A DNA stretch of 64,000 nt from CAYNWT01 sp964450955 (GTDB lineage Bacteria; Planctomycetota; Planctomycetia; Planctomycetales; Planctomycetaceae). The number at the start of each line of letters is the position of its first letter. The stretch's first letter is position 1. Under the pieces are notes generated by a model. It did no database searches, was not told the DNA's origin, and saw nothing but the letters and a program-made list of their open reading frames with translations. Below are positions 7,159 through 15,731 of the stretch, piece after piece. The stretch lies in the NCBI GenBank assembly GCA_964450955.1, contig CAYVFI010000007.1:62001-126000 (forward strand). The letters run 5' to 3'. A program made the position numbers and the translations under genes.

Positions 7159-8674
7159 TGTTCATGTCGTTTCTGTTCTGTTCACCGCTGGCTGGCGCTT
7201 GAAGGTCATCGCGAAACCGCCCGTCCGTCGCAGCTCTTGTGATTCCATTCAACATGCCCTCGAAAACGAAGTGATGCAAAGGGCTGATACTGTACCAGTA
7301 CGCGAGACCGAGAAGGCCAACCGGATCGAAAACCGCTGTTTGTGTGATTTGCGATCCAGTTCCCCGTGGCGTCACTTCAAATTCCAGCCACGCTCTGCCG
7401 GGAAGTCGCATCTCGGCAAATAGCCGCAGAACTCTGGCCGGCTTAATCTCCTCGACCCGCCAAAAATCGAGTGGGTCGCCCGCCTTGAGTTCAACAGGAT
7501 GGTGCCGCCCTCGACGCAGTCCGATGCCGCCGACAAGCCTGTCCATCCAACCACGAATCCGCCAAAGAAACTGGCCGTAGTACCAACCGGTCTCACCACC
7601 GATACGCTGAATCGGCGCGAACGCCTGAGCCGGAGGAAGCTCAACGAATTTTGTTCGCGAATCGACCAAACGTGAGCCAAATTTTTGACCGCCGTACGAC
7701 TTGGTTGCACCACTGGAAGACACCGCACGGTCCCAACGCGTCTCCGCGAACTTCTTATCCTCATTCGCTAACGCGCGCTCAATCGCGGACGACAGGCTCA
7801 TTGGCTTGATCGGGAACGCGGAAAGAGCGGACTGATCCTTGACGACGGTCGGGTTGCGAAGACTCTCAACAAGCTTGCGACCAATTCGCGCGTAGACGGG
7901 AGTGACCAGGCCAAGCCACAGGCTGGATAGCCGCGGCGTCAACAACGGCACTTTGATCATCCAACGCTTCATGCCTCGTTGGCGAGCGTACTCCTGCATT
8001 AGGTCGCCGTACGAAACCTGATCCGGGCCGCCGATTTCAAAAACGCGGCTCGCCCCCACTTCTAAATCCAGTGCGCCAACGAGGTAGGCCAGAATATCTT
8101 CGATTGCGATCGGCTGAGCCGGCACCGAAACCCATTTCGGACAGATCATGATCGGGAGTTTCCGGACCAACGCGCGGATTAGCTCGAAGGAGAGACTTCC
8201 GGAACCAATCACGATCGACGCACGAAACTCGATCACTTCCGCGCCGGACTCTCGGAGGACTCTACCGACCTCATGTCGGCTTCGCAGATGCGCCGACAGT
8301 TCCTCGTCTTCGACACCGAGGCCGCCCAGGTAGATGATTCGCTTCACCCCCGCTTGCTTCGCTGCCTCCGCGAAATTCCGTGCTGCATCACGGTCCTGAT
8401 CTTCAAAACTGCCGCTGCCGCCCATCGAATGAATGAGGTAATAAGCGGTATGAACGTCGCGTAGTGCGTTGTCGAGAGAAGCTCGGTCAGTGACGTCTCC
8501 CTGCACGACATCGTGCCGCGCATCTACGCGTGACCGCAGATACTCCGGCCGTCGTGCCATCAGGCGCAGCGAATCGTACCGCTCAGCAAGCAGGGGAATG
8601 AGTCGCCCGCCCACGTATCCGGTACCTCCTGTAACCAGTACACGTTTTTCGTCGCTCACGCTCGCCTCTTCCAT
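7151..8674 (-). CDS. SDR-type NAD(P)-binding protein with C-terminal DUF2867
   Basis: About 507 residues. The N-terminal half is an atypical SDR/NmrA-like domain with the nucleotide motif VLVTGGTGYVGGRLI and the later IIYLGGLGV. The C-terminal half (from about residue 320) fits DUF2867, with WYYGQFLWRIRGWMDRLVGG followed by a START-like fold. This domain pair is a known family of unknown substrate, sometimes called nucleoside-diphosphate-sugar epimerase by similarity only. ATG at 8674 overlaps the upstream stop (TGATG) and is preferred to the GTG one codon earlier. Its stop region overlaps the phosphatase start. It lacks a clear Tyr-x-x-x-Lys in the usual place, so true redox activity is open. 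Confidence 0.85.
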   Translation of the reverse strand: MEEASVSDEKRVLVTGGTGYVGGRLIPLLAERYDSLRLMARRPEYLRSRVDARHDVVQGDVTDRASLDNALRDVHTAYYLIHSMGGSGSFEDQDRDAARNFAEAAKQAGVKRIIYLGGLGVEDEELSAHLRSRHEVGRVLRESGAEVIEFRASIVIGSGSLSFELIRALVRKLPIMICPKWVSVPAQPIAIEDILAYLVGALDLEVGASRVFEIGGPDQVSYGDLMQEYARQRGMKRWMIKVPLLTPRLSSLWLGLVTPVYARIGRKLVESLRNPTVVKDQSALSAFPIKPMSLSSAIERALANEDKKFAETRWDRAVSSSGATKSYGGQKFGSRLVDSRTKFVELPPAQAFAPIQRIGGETGWYYGQFLWRIRGWMDRLVGGIGLRRGRHHPVELKAGDPLDFWRVEEIKPARVLRLFAEMRLPGRAWLEFEVTPRGTGSQITQTAVFDPVGLLGLAYWYSISPLHHFVFEGMLNGITRAATDGRFRDDLQAPASGEQNRNDMNNG

Positions 8675-8988
8675 CACCGCGTGTGCAGTGAAACTCCGGG
8701 GAATCCCAGAAGTTTGGTTAGGATCGAACCGTCACCCCCGCCAAGCGTCAGCAGCCGTCTTTTCGGCGTCTTCAAAGTCACTGTCAGACCCATGCCGTTA
8801 AGCGCTTTTGCTGAGGTGTCCGTAAGCTTCGACAACCCGAGTGCTCGGGCCGTTCGCAAGATACGAACGGCCGAGCGTAAGTCGGCGACTTCAATCACAA
8901 CGTTCGATCCCACGCCGCTTACTCGAACTTCTTCGTCGCCGCGGACAAGGGTAAGATCCGCATCAATTGAGAGTTGAAAACCACTCAA
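8674..8988 (-). CDS. Small protein of unknown function in four-gene operon
   Basis: About 104 residues if translation starts at the TTG at 8988, which overlaps the upstream stop as TTGA. A GTG at 9039 would give 121 residues but overlaps the upstream gene by 55 bases. The protein is beta-rich at first (GFQLSIDADLTLVRGDEEV), then a helix-rich segment, then a glycine-rich turn LLTLGGGDGSIL. No cysteines, signal peptide or membrane helix. Its end overlaps the start of the SDR gene by one base, so the operon is tightly coupled. I do not recognise the family. Confidence 0.6.
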   Translation of the reverse strand: MSGFQLSIDADLTLVRGDEEVRVSGVGSNVVIEVADLRSAVRILRTARALGLSKLTDTSAKALNGMGLTVTLKTPKRRLLTLGGGDGSILTKLLGFPGVSLHTR

Positions 8989-9191
8989 CTGGAGACCCCG
9001 TCTCGCGTTGTGATGCGGAGTGTTCCGTTGAGCTTCCACGTCGCCTGAACCGCGGTCGCGGAAGTCGAACTGGGAATACCAACCTCCATGTTTTCAAATT
9101 GATAAACGATCTCAGCGTTGCGTTCGGTCAATTTGTCGTACAAGCCAATCGCGAGTTCGGGCCACGTGTTTGTATCAGAAGACTGTGACAT
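8985..9191 (-). CDS. Small conserved-looking protein, first gene of operon
   Basis: A 68-residue protein starting MSQSSDTNTWPELAIGLYDK. It has a helical N-terminal half (LAIGLYDKLTERNAEIVYQF) and a beta-strand C-terminal half ending WKLNGTLRITTRDG. It leads the operon that continues with the 104-residue protein, the SDR-DUF2867 protein and the SpoIIE phosphatase. The layout looks like a small soluble partner or carrier, but no family is named. The ribosome binding site is weak (GGAACCGAAAG just upstream). Divergent from the ferritin-like gene. Confidence 0.6.
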   Translation of the reverse strand: MSQSSDTNTWPELAIGLYDKLTERNAEIVYQFENMEVGIPSSTSATAVQATWKLNGTLRITTRDGVSS

Positions 9192-9487
9192 CTTTCGGTT
9201 CCTGCTTCATGGGTTTTGGTTTCGTTAGCTTTTTATTTATAGGCGCGACTCTCCAGGTTTCACCCCCATGGTTTGATTCGCCTTTATGAAATCAAGACGC
9301 GTCTTTATACCGGCCAATTCCGACAAGTGTTTTCATTGCAGCACCGGCCCCCCGGCCTTTGTCGCCATTGTTATCTCTAATTTTCCAAGCGGAGCAGAAG
9401 ACGGTAACACAGGCCTGCCTCGCAGGTTTTCGACTTTAAAAACCACGCTCGACGCCTACAAACTAAAAGGTCAACAAGGGGATCAAA

Positions 9488-9949
9488 ATGTCAGACGAAA
9501 AAGAACAGCGAATCATCGGCGAACTCCGAACAGCCTATTGGATGGAGTTGGAAACGGTGATGAACTACATCGCGAATTCAATCAACCTCAATGGGGTTCG
9601 GGCAGAAGAGATTAAGAAAGCTCTTGCCGCAGATATTGCCGAGGAACTCACGCACGCTCAGACGTTGGCTCGCCGAATTAAGACACTCGGTGGACAGGTT
9701 CCGGGTAGCGAAGATTTCTCAGCAATGCAAACGGCTCTGCAACCGCGACCAGATCAAACGGACGTTGTTAGCGTGATCAAAGGTGTGATCGCCGCTGAAG
9801 ATGCCGCGATCGCTCAATACCGCAAGATCATCGAACTCTGCGATGGCTTCGATTATGTGACGCAAGACCTCTGCATCACATCCCTCTCCGACGAAGAAGA
9901 GCACCGCCGCGACTTCCTCGGCTACCTAACCGAATACGAGTCGCGATAG
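9488..9949 (+). CDS. Ferritin-like (bacterioferritin/Dps-type) protein
   Basis: A 153-residue, fully helical protein. Candidate di-iron ligands are the Glu in YWMELETVMNYIA (helix 1), Glu/His in EELTHAQTLARRI (helix 2), Glu in AAEDAAIAQYRKII (helix 3) and Glu/His in SDEEEHRRDF (helix 4). The E, ExxH, E, ExxH order is that of ferritin-like four-helix bundles. Length fits the family. It probably stores iron or handles peroxide in the cytoplasm. It stands alone, divergent from the phosphatase operon, with AAGGGG about 10 bases before ATG. I cannot tell Dps-like from bacterioferritin-like without alignment. Confidence 0.82.
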   Translation: MSDEKEQRIIGELRTAYWMELETVMNYIANSINLNGVRAEEIKKALAADIAEELTHAQTLARRIKTLGGQVPGSEDFSAMQTALQPRPDQTDVVSVIKGVIAAEDAAIAQYRKIIELCDGFDYVTQDLCITSLSDEEEHRRDFLGYLTEYESR

Positions 9950-10020
9950 CGACCAGGACAAGTGCCAGAGGGAGCCCGGCTTTCGATGCAACGCGCACAG
10001 CCGAAGGCCGGCATCGGTGT

Positions 10021-10194
10021 CTACGACACTGCTCGTAGCTCGTCCATTTCCATAAGCACTTCTTTTGGTTCGTCAGTCTTCTCGGCACAGCCGATGATGT
10101 CGCCGTTGCGTTGGAGATCTCGTGCCTCCACCAAGAGGTTTCCGTACTGCTTTTCCAGCGTGGCGAGAGAGTCTTTCTTGAACCACTTCAGCAT
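10021..10194 (-). CDS. Short DUF6435 (Lacal_2735-like) protein
   Basis: A 57-residue protein with the pattern MLKWFKKDSLATLEKQYGNL followed by LVEARDLQRN. It matches my memory of the DUF6435/Lacal_2735 family (short, helical, N-terminal W/F-FKK segment). The start at 10194 is supported by GGAGAG six to eight bases upstream. A longer frame to 10317 exists but lacks a ribosome binding site. Function unknown; the basic aromatic N-terminus suggests membrane-surface contact. It is divergent from the next gene. Confidence 0.7.
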   Translation of the reverse strand: MLKWFKKDSLATLEKQYGNLLVEARDLQRNGDIIGCAEKTDEPKEVLMEMDELRAVS

Positions 10195-10303
10195 AATTCT
10201 CTCCGGGCGAGTTTGTCGGCTGGTTAATGAACGCGCCGTTGTGCGGTTGTGGCCATGTGCGATGGCTGACCTGCATTCGTTGGACAGTAATCGGAGGGAA
10301 AAG

Positions 10304-10540
10304 ATGCCGACAAACAAACCGCAACAATTGAGCGTCTTGCTGGAACACGAAGATGGCGCTATGGAGGTCTTCTTCGCGGTCTTGCAAAACGAGCACGAAG
10401 TCGCGTTTCAACCGGTCGGTTCGGTCCCGCGGTCGGGCAGCATTCGGCCGACTGACCGGGATCGGCTGACCGAGGCAATACGATTGCTGAAGTGGTCTGA
10501 GGATCACGCCGAGGTCTTTGAGGGCCGAGTCTCACACTAG
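10304..10540 (+). CDS. Small acidic protein of unknown function
   Basis: A 78-residue protein starting MPTNKPQQLSVLLEHEDGAM. The ATG at 10304 has a good GGAGGG about 6 bases upstream. The longer open frame to the left is antisense to the DUF6435 gene and is rejected. It appears to have an alpha/beta fold with no cysteine, signal or membrane segment. I do not recognise it. It converges on the sigma factor gene, with 36 bases between. Confidence 0.6.
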   Translation: MPTNKPQQLSVLLEHEDGAMEVFFAVLQNEHEVAFQPVGSVPRSGSIRPTDRDRLTEAIRLLKWSEDHAEVFEGRVSH

Positions 10541-10576
10541 CCCACCCTGGGCGACGAACGCGATTCGGGTTTTACG

Positions 10577-11380
10577 TCAGACGACCCCCGGCAAATCGAT
10601 TCGACGCGGCCCCATCGAATCGCGAATCTTTTCAATTGCCTTCACCTGAATCTGGCGCACTCGTTCCTTCGTAATCCCTAATGCCGCCGCGACCTGCCGC
10701 AGCGTTTCCGGGGAGCCGTCGAGGCCATAGCGTTGCCGAAGTATGAACCGCTCACGGCGGTCCAGAAACGCTTCGACTTCCAGAATGGCAGATTCAATCC
10801 GTGCTGGTTCAGTTGTGAGGAAAGTTTCCTCAGTCACCGGTTCAGCAACCGTTTCTTCCAACAGTTGAGTCTGCAAGCCGCTTGTTCGTCGCTTCGCCTT
10901 GCGATGGTACATGCGATAAGCCCCTCGCTGCATCGAGTGAGTTGCATAGGTACTGAACTTGAACCCCCGGGCTACGTCAAACTTATCGATGGCTTTCAAC
11001 AGAATGAGACAGCACTCACTGATCACATCATCGAGATCCATTTGCCCTGCGAATCGATTCGCGATAGACACGGCCAGTCCATAGTTGCAATCAGCGATTT
11101 CGTCGCGGGCTGCAAAAGCGTCGCCCAACAGCGAATCTCTTTGCTTGCTGCTTCGTGCCCGAGACGCCGTAAACTTCAGATAGTTCATCTTCAGGAATAG
11201 GAACTTCTCGCCTTCAGTCGTCAGCAGTTTGTGTATAAGTGACCGCTGTCCGTCCAGCTTTTTTTCCTTCTCGACGCTGCGGTACAGCTGGAGGCCCTTC
11301 TTTGGTTTGAGAAGCGATCTCGCCGCCGCCGAATCAAACGCGGGGTTCGGAATAAAGGACTCGCTTTGTGCAAAACTCAT
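10577..11380 (-). CDS. Sigma-70 family RNA polymerase sigma factor
   Basis: About 267 residues. Region 2 is visible in CNYGLAVSIANRFAG and KFDVARGFKFSTYATHSMQRGAYRM (core binding and -10 melting). Region 4 is at the C-terminus, with the helix-turn-helix TLRQVAAALGITKERVRQIQVKAIEKI. Region 3 is short. The protein is smaller than a housekeeping RpoD and lacks region 1.1, so it is an alternative or group-3-like sigma factor. The ATG at 11380 has AGGAGA about 6 bases upstream; a TTG six codons earlier would lie before that site. No anti-sigma gene is adjacent, so its control cannot be inferred. Confidence 0.9.
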   Translation of the reverse strand: MSFAQSESFIPNPAFDSAAARSLLKPKKGLQLYRSVEKEKKLDGQRSLIHKLLTTEGEKFLFLKMNYLKFTASRARSSKQRDSLLGDAFAARDEIADCNYGLAVSIANRFAGQMDLDDVISECCLILLKAIDKFDVARGFKFSTYATHSMQRGAYRMYHRKAKRRTSGLQTQLLEETVAEPVTEETFLTTEPARIESAILEVEAFLDRRERFILRQRYGLDGSPETLRQVAAALGITKERVRQIQVKAIEKIRDSMGPRRIDLPGVV

Positions 11381-11478
11381 GGCTAATCTCCTGTTCAATA
11401 ACCGACTCGAGAGCTTGCGATTAACGAGGAAGTGTTTCGCGAGCGATATTGGAACTGATCGTTCCAGGATTCAGGAAG

Positions 11479-11946
11479 ATGTCTGCACCAGCACCTTTTG
11501 TTGGCTCCATCGCCATTGTTATCCAAGGCCATGAGCGAGATACGCAGTGGCTGGCCGTATGGGATGATGTGAGAGCCGCCTACCGATTCATTGAAGCCCG
11601 TCGCGAGGTTCCCGAGAGCTATCGAACTTGCCTGATCGAACCGATTGAGGACGAACTCGACTTGAGTTCGCGAGACTATCTGCTTTCCAACTATTCGTTG
11701 GCTCACCACCAGTCGCCAATTGAGTGGCCGGGTGAATCGGAGCCCGCGTGGGTTGTTGTGGAGTTCTTCCCGGTCTATCTCTACGGTACAGCAGCCGAAG
11801 CACAGGTCGACGCCCTCGATCATGTTCGCTGGTGGTCGTTAGACGAGATCGCGAAAAAGGAATCAATAGACGGAAAGCCGTTTTGCGAACGCCAGCATCT
11901 TCTACTCAAGCGCGCAAACATCCTCCCACCATGGGCAGGTTCTTGA
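11479..11946 (+). CDS. Nudix-fold-like protein with degenerate Nudix box
   Basis: About 155 residues from the ATG at 11479 (AGGAAG just upstream). The start SIAIVIQGHERDTQWLAVWD and the late VRWWSLDEIAKKESI look like the first strands and C-terminal part of Nudix hydrolases. The expected GX5EX7REUXEEXGU box is poorly kept: the region around residues 46-65 reads EPIEDELDLSSRD, with acidic residues but no clean RE..EE. It may therefore bind rather than cleave a nucleotide, or belong to another fold. Divergent from the sigma gene, convergent with the oxidase operon. Confidence 0.5.
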   Translation: MSAPAPFVGSIAIVIQGHERDTQWLAVWDDVRAAYRFIEARREVPESYRTCLIEPIEDELDLSSRDYLLSNYSLAHHQSPIEWPGESEPAWVVVEFFPVYLYGTAAEAQVDALDHVRWWSLDEIAKKESIDGKPFCERQHLLLKRANILPPWAGS

Positions 11947-12036
11947 ATACAAACCTACGCGTCAGACCACGCTGCCCGTAATTCGGCTGGTCCAGCCGCG
12001 GTGTGTAGTCCAAAGCGACGGCGAACGTCCCATCTG

Positions 12037-12375
12037 CTATCGGTTCCCTGCGGCTTGCACTTCCGGCACCAACTGCAACACGTCCGACAATGTGACGCCG
12101 AGGAACAACACGACCACAACGATCGAGAACACCAGCAGCATCGCGTTCAGTGGTTTGTCGTACTTCAGGTGCATGTAGTAAGTCGCGACCAGGAACGCCT
12201 TCACTCCTGCGATGCCAAGCGCGACCCAGATGTCGAATTCGCCGAAGTTGAGTTCTGCCGCGGCGACCGTGAGGCCAGTAAGCGCAAGTAGAGCGACGAA
12301 GATTCCGATCAGTTGGCCGACCGAGGAAACGTGGTGACCGTGTGATTGGCCGTTGTTGTGTGCTTCTGCTGACAT
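12037..12375 (-). CDS. ctaF: Cytochrome c oxidase subunit IV (bacterial type)
   Basis: A 112-residue membrane protein starting MSAEAHNNGQSHGHHV. It has a His-rich N-terminus and three hydrophobic helices (about 20-40, 48-66, 75-97), containing the family pattern KAFLVATYYMHLKYD. It is the last gene of the caa3 oxidase cluster, 2 bases after subunit III. The ATG at 12375 gives the expected size; a longer frame upstream overlaps subunit III. It helps assemble or stabilise the oxidase in the inner membrane and has no redox centre. Confidence 0.9.
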   Translation of the reverse strand: MSAEAHNNGQSHGHHVSSVGQLIGIFVALLALTGLTVAAAELNFGEFDIWVALGIAGVKAFLVATYYMHLKYDKPLNAMLLVFSIVVVVLFLGVTLSDVLQLVPEVQAAGNR

Positions 12376-12377
12376 GG

Positions 12378-13052
12378 CTAGCCCACCAGATACAAAAGTG
12401 GGAAGAGGAATATCCAAACAAGGTCCACCAAGTGCCAGTAAAGGCCTACCACATCCACTGGTGTGTAGTACTCCGGTGAGAAGTCTCCTCGAAGCGATCG
12501 GCGTAAAAGCCAGCTGATCGCGCCGATACCAGCGATAATGTGAATCGCATGCAGGCCGGTCATCGCGAAGTAGACGCTGAAGAACGTGCCCGCTCGATCG
12601 AATCCTCCGGCGTCAGTCGCTTCACCGTATTGCGATACCCACAGGTGACCTTCGTGAATCTTGTGTGCGTATTCGACGCCTTTGATTCCAAGAAACACTA
12701 CGGCAGCCGCAATCGTCAGCGATAAACATAAGACGAGGCCGCGTTGTTGGCCAAGTTGGCTGCACCGCACGGCCCATGCCATCGTGAGACTGCTGAAAAG
12801 CAGGATGACCGTGTTGATCGCACCGAGTTTTGTGTCGAGCAAGGCCGCTGAGTTGACGAAGACTTCCGGATGCAACGCGCGGAACACGGCGTACGCAACG
12901 AACAACCCGCCAAAGAACAAAATCTCCGTCACCAGGAATAGCCACATTCCTAGCTTTGCTGCTGCGAACTGTTGTTCGGACGTGTCAAAGTGATGAGCGC
13001 GGAATGGGTGCTCGTCGGCGTGTCCGCTTGCTGTTGTGGACGGTGCAATCAT
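12378..13052 (-). CDS. ctaE: Cytochrome c oxidase subunit III
   Basis: A 224-residue protein with five probable membrane helices. Family motifs include GMWLFLVTEILFFGGLFVAY, TDAGGFDRAGTFFSVYFAMTG and a C-terminal WHLVDLVWIFLFPLLYLVG. The length fits the five-helix bacterial subunit III. It overlaps subunit I by 4 bases (ATGA), so the two are co-translated. It has no metal centre; it stabilises subunit I and proton uptake. Confidence 0.95.
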   Translation of the reverse strand: MIAPSTTASGHADEHPFRAHHFDTSEQQFAAAKLGMWLFLVTEILFFGGLFVAYAVFRALHPEVFVNSAALLDTKLGAINTVILLFSSLTMAWAVRCSQLGQQRGLVLCLSLTIAAAVVFLGIKGVEYAHKIHEGHLWVSQYGEATDAGGFDRAGTFFSVYFAMTGLHAIHIIAGIGAISWLLRRSLRGDFSPEYYTPVDVVGLYWHLVDLVWIFLFPLLYLVG

Positions 13053-14767
13053 GAGTCCGCCTCGGCTGATCCGCGTTCTTCGGTTCGTAATGACGGCAGT
13101 CGAGTGTAGTTGCCAGTCGCGGGTTCGAGTTCAAATTCGGTGACGGCATACGGTTCAATCACCACCGGGTCATTGATGAAGTTATGAAGCGGTGGAGGTG
13201 ACAACGACTGCCATTCCAAAGTTGCGGCTCCCCACGGGTTGGCGGGGGCCTTCTTCCCTTTCAGTAGCGAATGAACCAACACACCCGCGCAAATGAAGAG
13301 CCCGATGCCCATGAAGAAAGCGCCGGTCGATGAGGTGACGTGAAGGAACTGATACTTCTCTTCGTAGTTGTAATACCGGCGTGGCATTCCGCGCGTTCCC
13401 AGCAGGAACTGGGGGAAGAACGTCCAATTGAAACCGACGAAGACGATGAAGCACGAGATGCGGCCCCAGAATTCGCTGTAGGTCTTACCGAACATCTTCG
13501 GCCACCAGTAAAAGAGTCCGCCGATGAAGGCCATCAGCGTTCCGCCCATCATCACATAGTGGAAATGAGCAACCACGAAGTACGTGTCGTGAAGATGGAC
13601 GTCCGTCGCGAGGGCTCCGAGGAACAGCCCGGTCAGTCCGCCGATCGTGAACAGCAACATGAACGACAGTGCGAAGCACATTGGCGTCGTCAGTGAGATC
13701 GATCCTTTGTAGAGCGTCGCCAGCCAGTTGAAGATTTTGATTCCCGATGGAATCGAAACGCTGAATGTCAACGCGCTGAAGATCACGGCCGCCATTGCGG
13801 ATTCGCTGGTAAACATGTGGTGTCCCCAGACCAGAAACCCCAGGAACGCAATCGCAATCGCGCTGTAGCACATGAACCGATAGCCGAAGATCGGCGTCCG
13901 ACTGAAGGTTGAAATCAACTCACTGATAATCCCCATTGCAGGTAGGATCATGATGTAGACAGCAGGGTGCGAGTAAAACCAGAAGAAGTGTTGATAGAGA
14001 ACCGGGTCTCCGCCGAGTGCCGGGTCGAACACGCCGATTCCGAGGGCTCGTTCGGCAATCAGCAGCAGCAGGGTGATACCCAGCACCGGGGTGGCGAGAA
14101 CCTGGATGATGGCCGTCGAATAGAGCGACCACAGGAACAGCGGCATTTTGAACCACGTCATGCCTTTTGGGCGCATCGTGTGCACGGTTGCGATGAAGTT
14201 GATCCCGGTGAAGATCGAGCTGAAACCCAGTATGAAGACTCCCATCGTGGCGGTGATGACACTGCTGTTCGTCGTGGTCGAATACGGCGTATAGAACGTC
14301 CAACCCGTGTCCAGTCCGCTAAGTGCCATCGCAGCGATCAGGAATACTGCTCCGAACACCCAGAGATACCAACTGGCCAGATTCATCCGCGGGAAGGCGA
14401 CGTCCTTCGCACCGAGCATCATCGGCAAGATAAAGTTGCCGAGAGCCGCGGGGATGCTGGGAATGATAAACAGAAAAGTCATGATCGCGCCGTGTAGCGT
14501 GAACATGTGGTTGTAGGTGTCGGCCTCCATGATCGTCTTGCCGGGTGTCAGCAGTTCTGTGCGAACCAGAATCGCCATGATCCCGCCGAGCAGGAATGCC
14601 GAGAGGATGCCGACGAGATACATCACGCCGATGCGTTTATGGTCGAGCGTATACACCCACGACATGATCCCGCGTTTGTTGCGAAGATAGTCTGGCTCGG
14701 ATTGCACTTCATCGCCCCAGGCTTCGCCCGGGAGACGTGTCGTTGTTGGTGGAACTGTGGTCGACAT
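13049..14767 (-). CDS. ctaD: Cytochrome c oxidase subunit I, A2-type
   Basis: A 572-residue, 12-helix catalytic subunit. Haem and CuB ligands can be seen in TLHGAIMTF, the FYSHPAVYIMI block, GHHMFTSES and HDTYFVVAHFHYVMMGG. The usual Glu of the D-channel (HPEVY) is replaced: the motif reads YSHPAVY. That is the YS signature of A2-type oxidases, where Tyr/Ser replace Glu. Conserved ends include RGMPRRYYNYEEKYQ. It reduces oxygen to water and pumps protons. The operon order II-I-III-IV is standard, with 7 bases between subunit II stop and its start. Confidence 0.97.
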   Translation of the reverse strand: MSTTVPPTTTRLPGEAWGDEVQSEPDYLRNKRGIMSWVYTLDHKRIGVMYLVGILSAFLLGGIMAILVRTELLTPGKTIMEADTYNHMFTLHGAIMTFLFIIPSIPAALGNFILPMMLGAKDVAFPRMNLASWYLWVFGAVFLIAAMALSGLDTGWTFYTPYSTTTNSSVITATMGVFILGFSSIFTGINFIATVHTMRPKGMTWFKMPLFLWSLYSTAIIQVLATPVLGITLLLLIAERALGIGVFDPALGGDPVLYQHFFWFYSHPAVYIMILPAMGIISELISTFSRTPIFGYRFMCYSAIAIAFLGFLVWGHHMFTSESAMAAVIFSALTFSVSIPSGIKIFNWLATLYKGSISLTTPMCFALSFMLLFTIGGLTGLFLGALATDVHLHDTYFVVAHFHYVMMGGTLMAFIGGLFYWWPKMFGKTYSEFWGRISCFIVFVGFNWTFFPQFLLGTRGMPRRYYNYEEKYQFLHVTSSTGAFFMGIGLFICAGVLVHSLLKGKKAPANPWGAATLEWQSLSPPPLHNFINDPVVIEPYAVTEFELEPATGNYTRLPSLRTEERGSAEADS

Positions 14768-14774
14768 ATCCGTC

Positions 14775-15731
14775 CTACTTCAGCGTCTTAATGTATTCAA
14801 TAATCGCGTCGATTTCGGCGTCCTTGAGCTGGCCTTGATACGTCGGCATGACTTTGCGATAGCCGGCGCGGGCTTTGGCCTGAGGTTCGAGAATCGATTC
14901 GCGGATGTAATTTTCGTCCACAATGAGACTGCTTCCGTCGTCGAGACCTGCCGTTGCGCCGAATGCCTGATAGAACGACGGGCCTACCATCTTGCTGCCA
15001 TCAACGGAGTGACACTGCGCGCAGCCTCGGCGCTTGTAGAGCGTCTTGCCAGCTTCTGCGGGTGTCATTGTTTCGAGGAAATTGGAAGCCTTTTCGAGCC
15101 AGCGATCGAACTCGCCCGGCGCGTGTACGGTGGCGGTTGTGATCATGTCCGAGTGCTTGGTTCCGCAGTACTCGGCACAGAACAAGTCGTACTCACCGAC
15201 TTCTGTGGGCTCGAACCACAGCTTGGTGTAGCGACCCGGAATGACGTCGCGTTTTACTCGAAACGCTGGAATGTACATGCTGTGAATGACATCGTCCGAA
15301 GTCATCGTCAGCACGATCGGACGGTCGACCGGGACGTGAAGCTTGTCGTCGACGTAGCCGTTCGGATATTGGAACGCCCACACCCATTTCTTCCCGGTGA
15401 CTTTGATCTCATACGCACCTTCGGGAACCGTGTTCATTTTCATGAAGCCCGTGAGACCGGAAACGAAAATGACGGCCAGAAGAATCGCCGGGATGACGCT
15501 CCATGTAACTTCCAGCCAATTGTTGTGATGAGTGATTCGAGTGGCTGGCTTGCGATCTCGTCTGCGATACTTCACGACAAACGCAATCAGCGCGGCGAAG
15601 ATGCCAACGGCGAACACCACGCAGATTGCGAGGATGATTCCAAACACCGAATCGACGTGTTCGGCGGCAGTCGAGGCCTTCTTTGGAAGCCATGACCCCG
15701 ATTCGCTGAGTATGGGCGGCAGGTCGAACAT
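14775..15731 (-). CDS. ctaC: Cytochrome c oxidase subunit II with fused cytochrome c (caa3)
   Basis: A 318-residue protein. Two N-terminal membrane helices (about 25-48 and 70-92) are followed by a periplasmic cupredoxin domain with the CuA site CAEYCGTKHSDM. A C-terminal cytochrome c domain has CAQCH (about residue 230), with a likely Met ligand in RKVMPTYQG. The fused haem marks a caa3-type oxidase that takes electrons directly from a donor complex. The start at 15731 overlaps the SCO stop as TGATG; an upstream extension is rejected. It sits just after the ACIII genes, fitting direct transfer from ActE. Confidence 0.95.
   Translation of the reverse strand: MFDLPPILSESGSWLPKKASTAAEHVDSVFGIILAICVVFAVGIFAALIAFVVKYRRRDRKPATRITHHNNWLEVTWSVIPAILLAVIFVSGLTGFMKMNTVPEGAYEIKVTGKKWVWAFQYPNGYVDDKLHVPVDRPIVLTMTSDDVIHSMYIPAFRVKRDVIPGRYTKLWFEPTEVGEYDLFCAEYCGTKHSDMITTATVHAPGEFDRWLEKASNFLETMTPAEAGKTLYKRRGCAQCHSVDGSKMVGPSFYQAFGATAGLDDGSSLIVDENYIRESILEPQAKARAGYRKVMPTYQGQLKDAEIDAIIEYIKTLK

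Noticed and set aside
11906..12421. 171-residue minus-strand frame overlapping subunit IV and the Nudix-like gene
   Set aside because: It is subunit IV in another phase followed by antisense of the Nudix-like gene.
14757..15695. 312-residue plus-strand frame over the subunit II gene
   Set aside because: It lies fully antisense to a certain oxidase gene, has no family motif or ribosome binding site, and reflects codon bias of the real gene.
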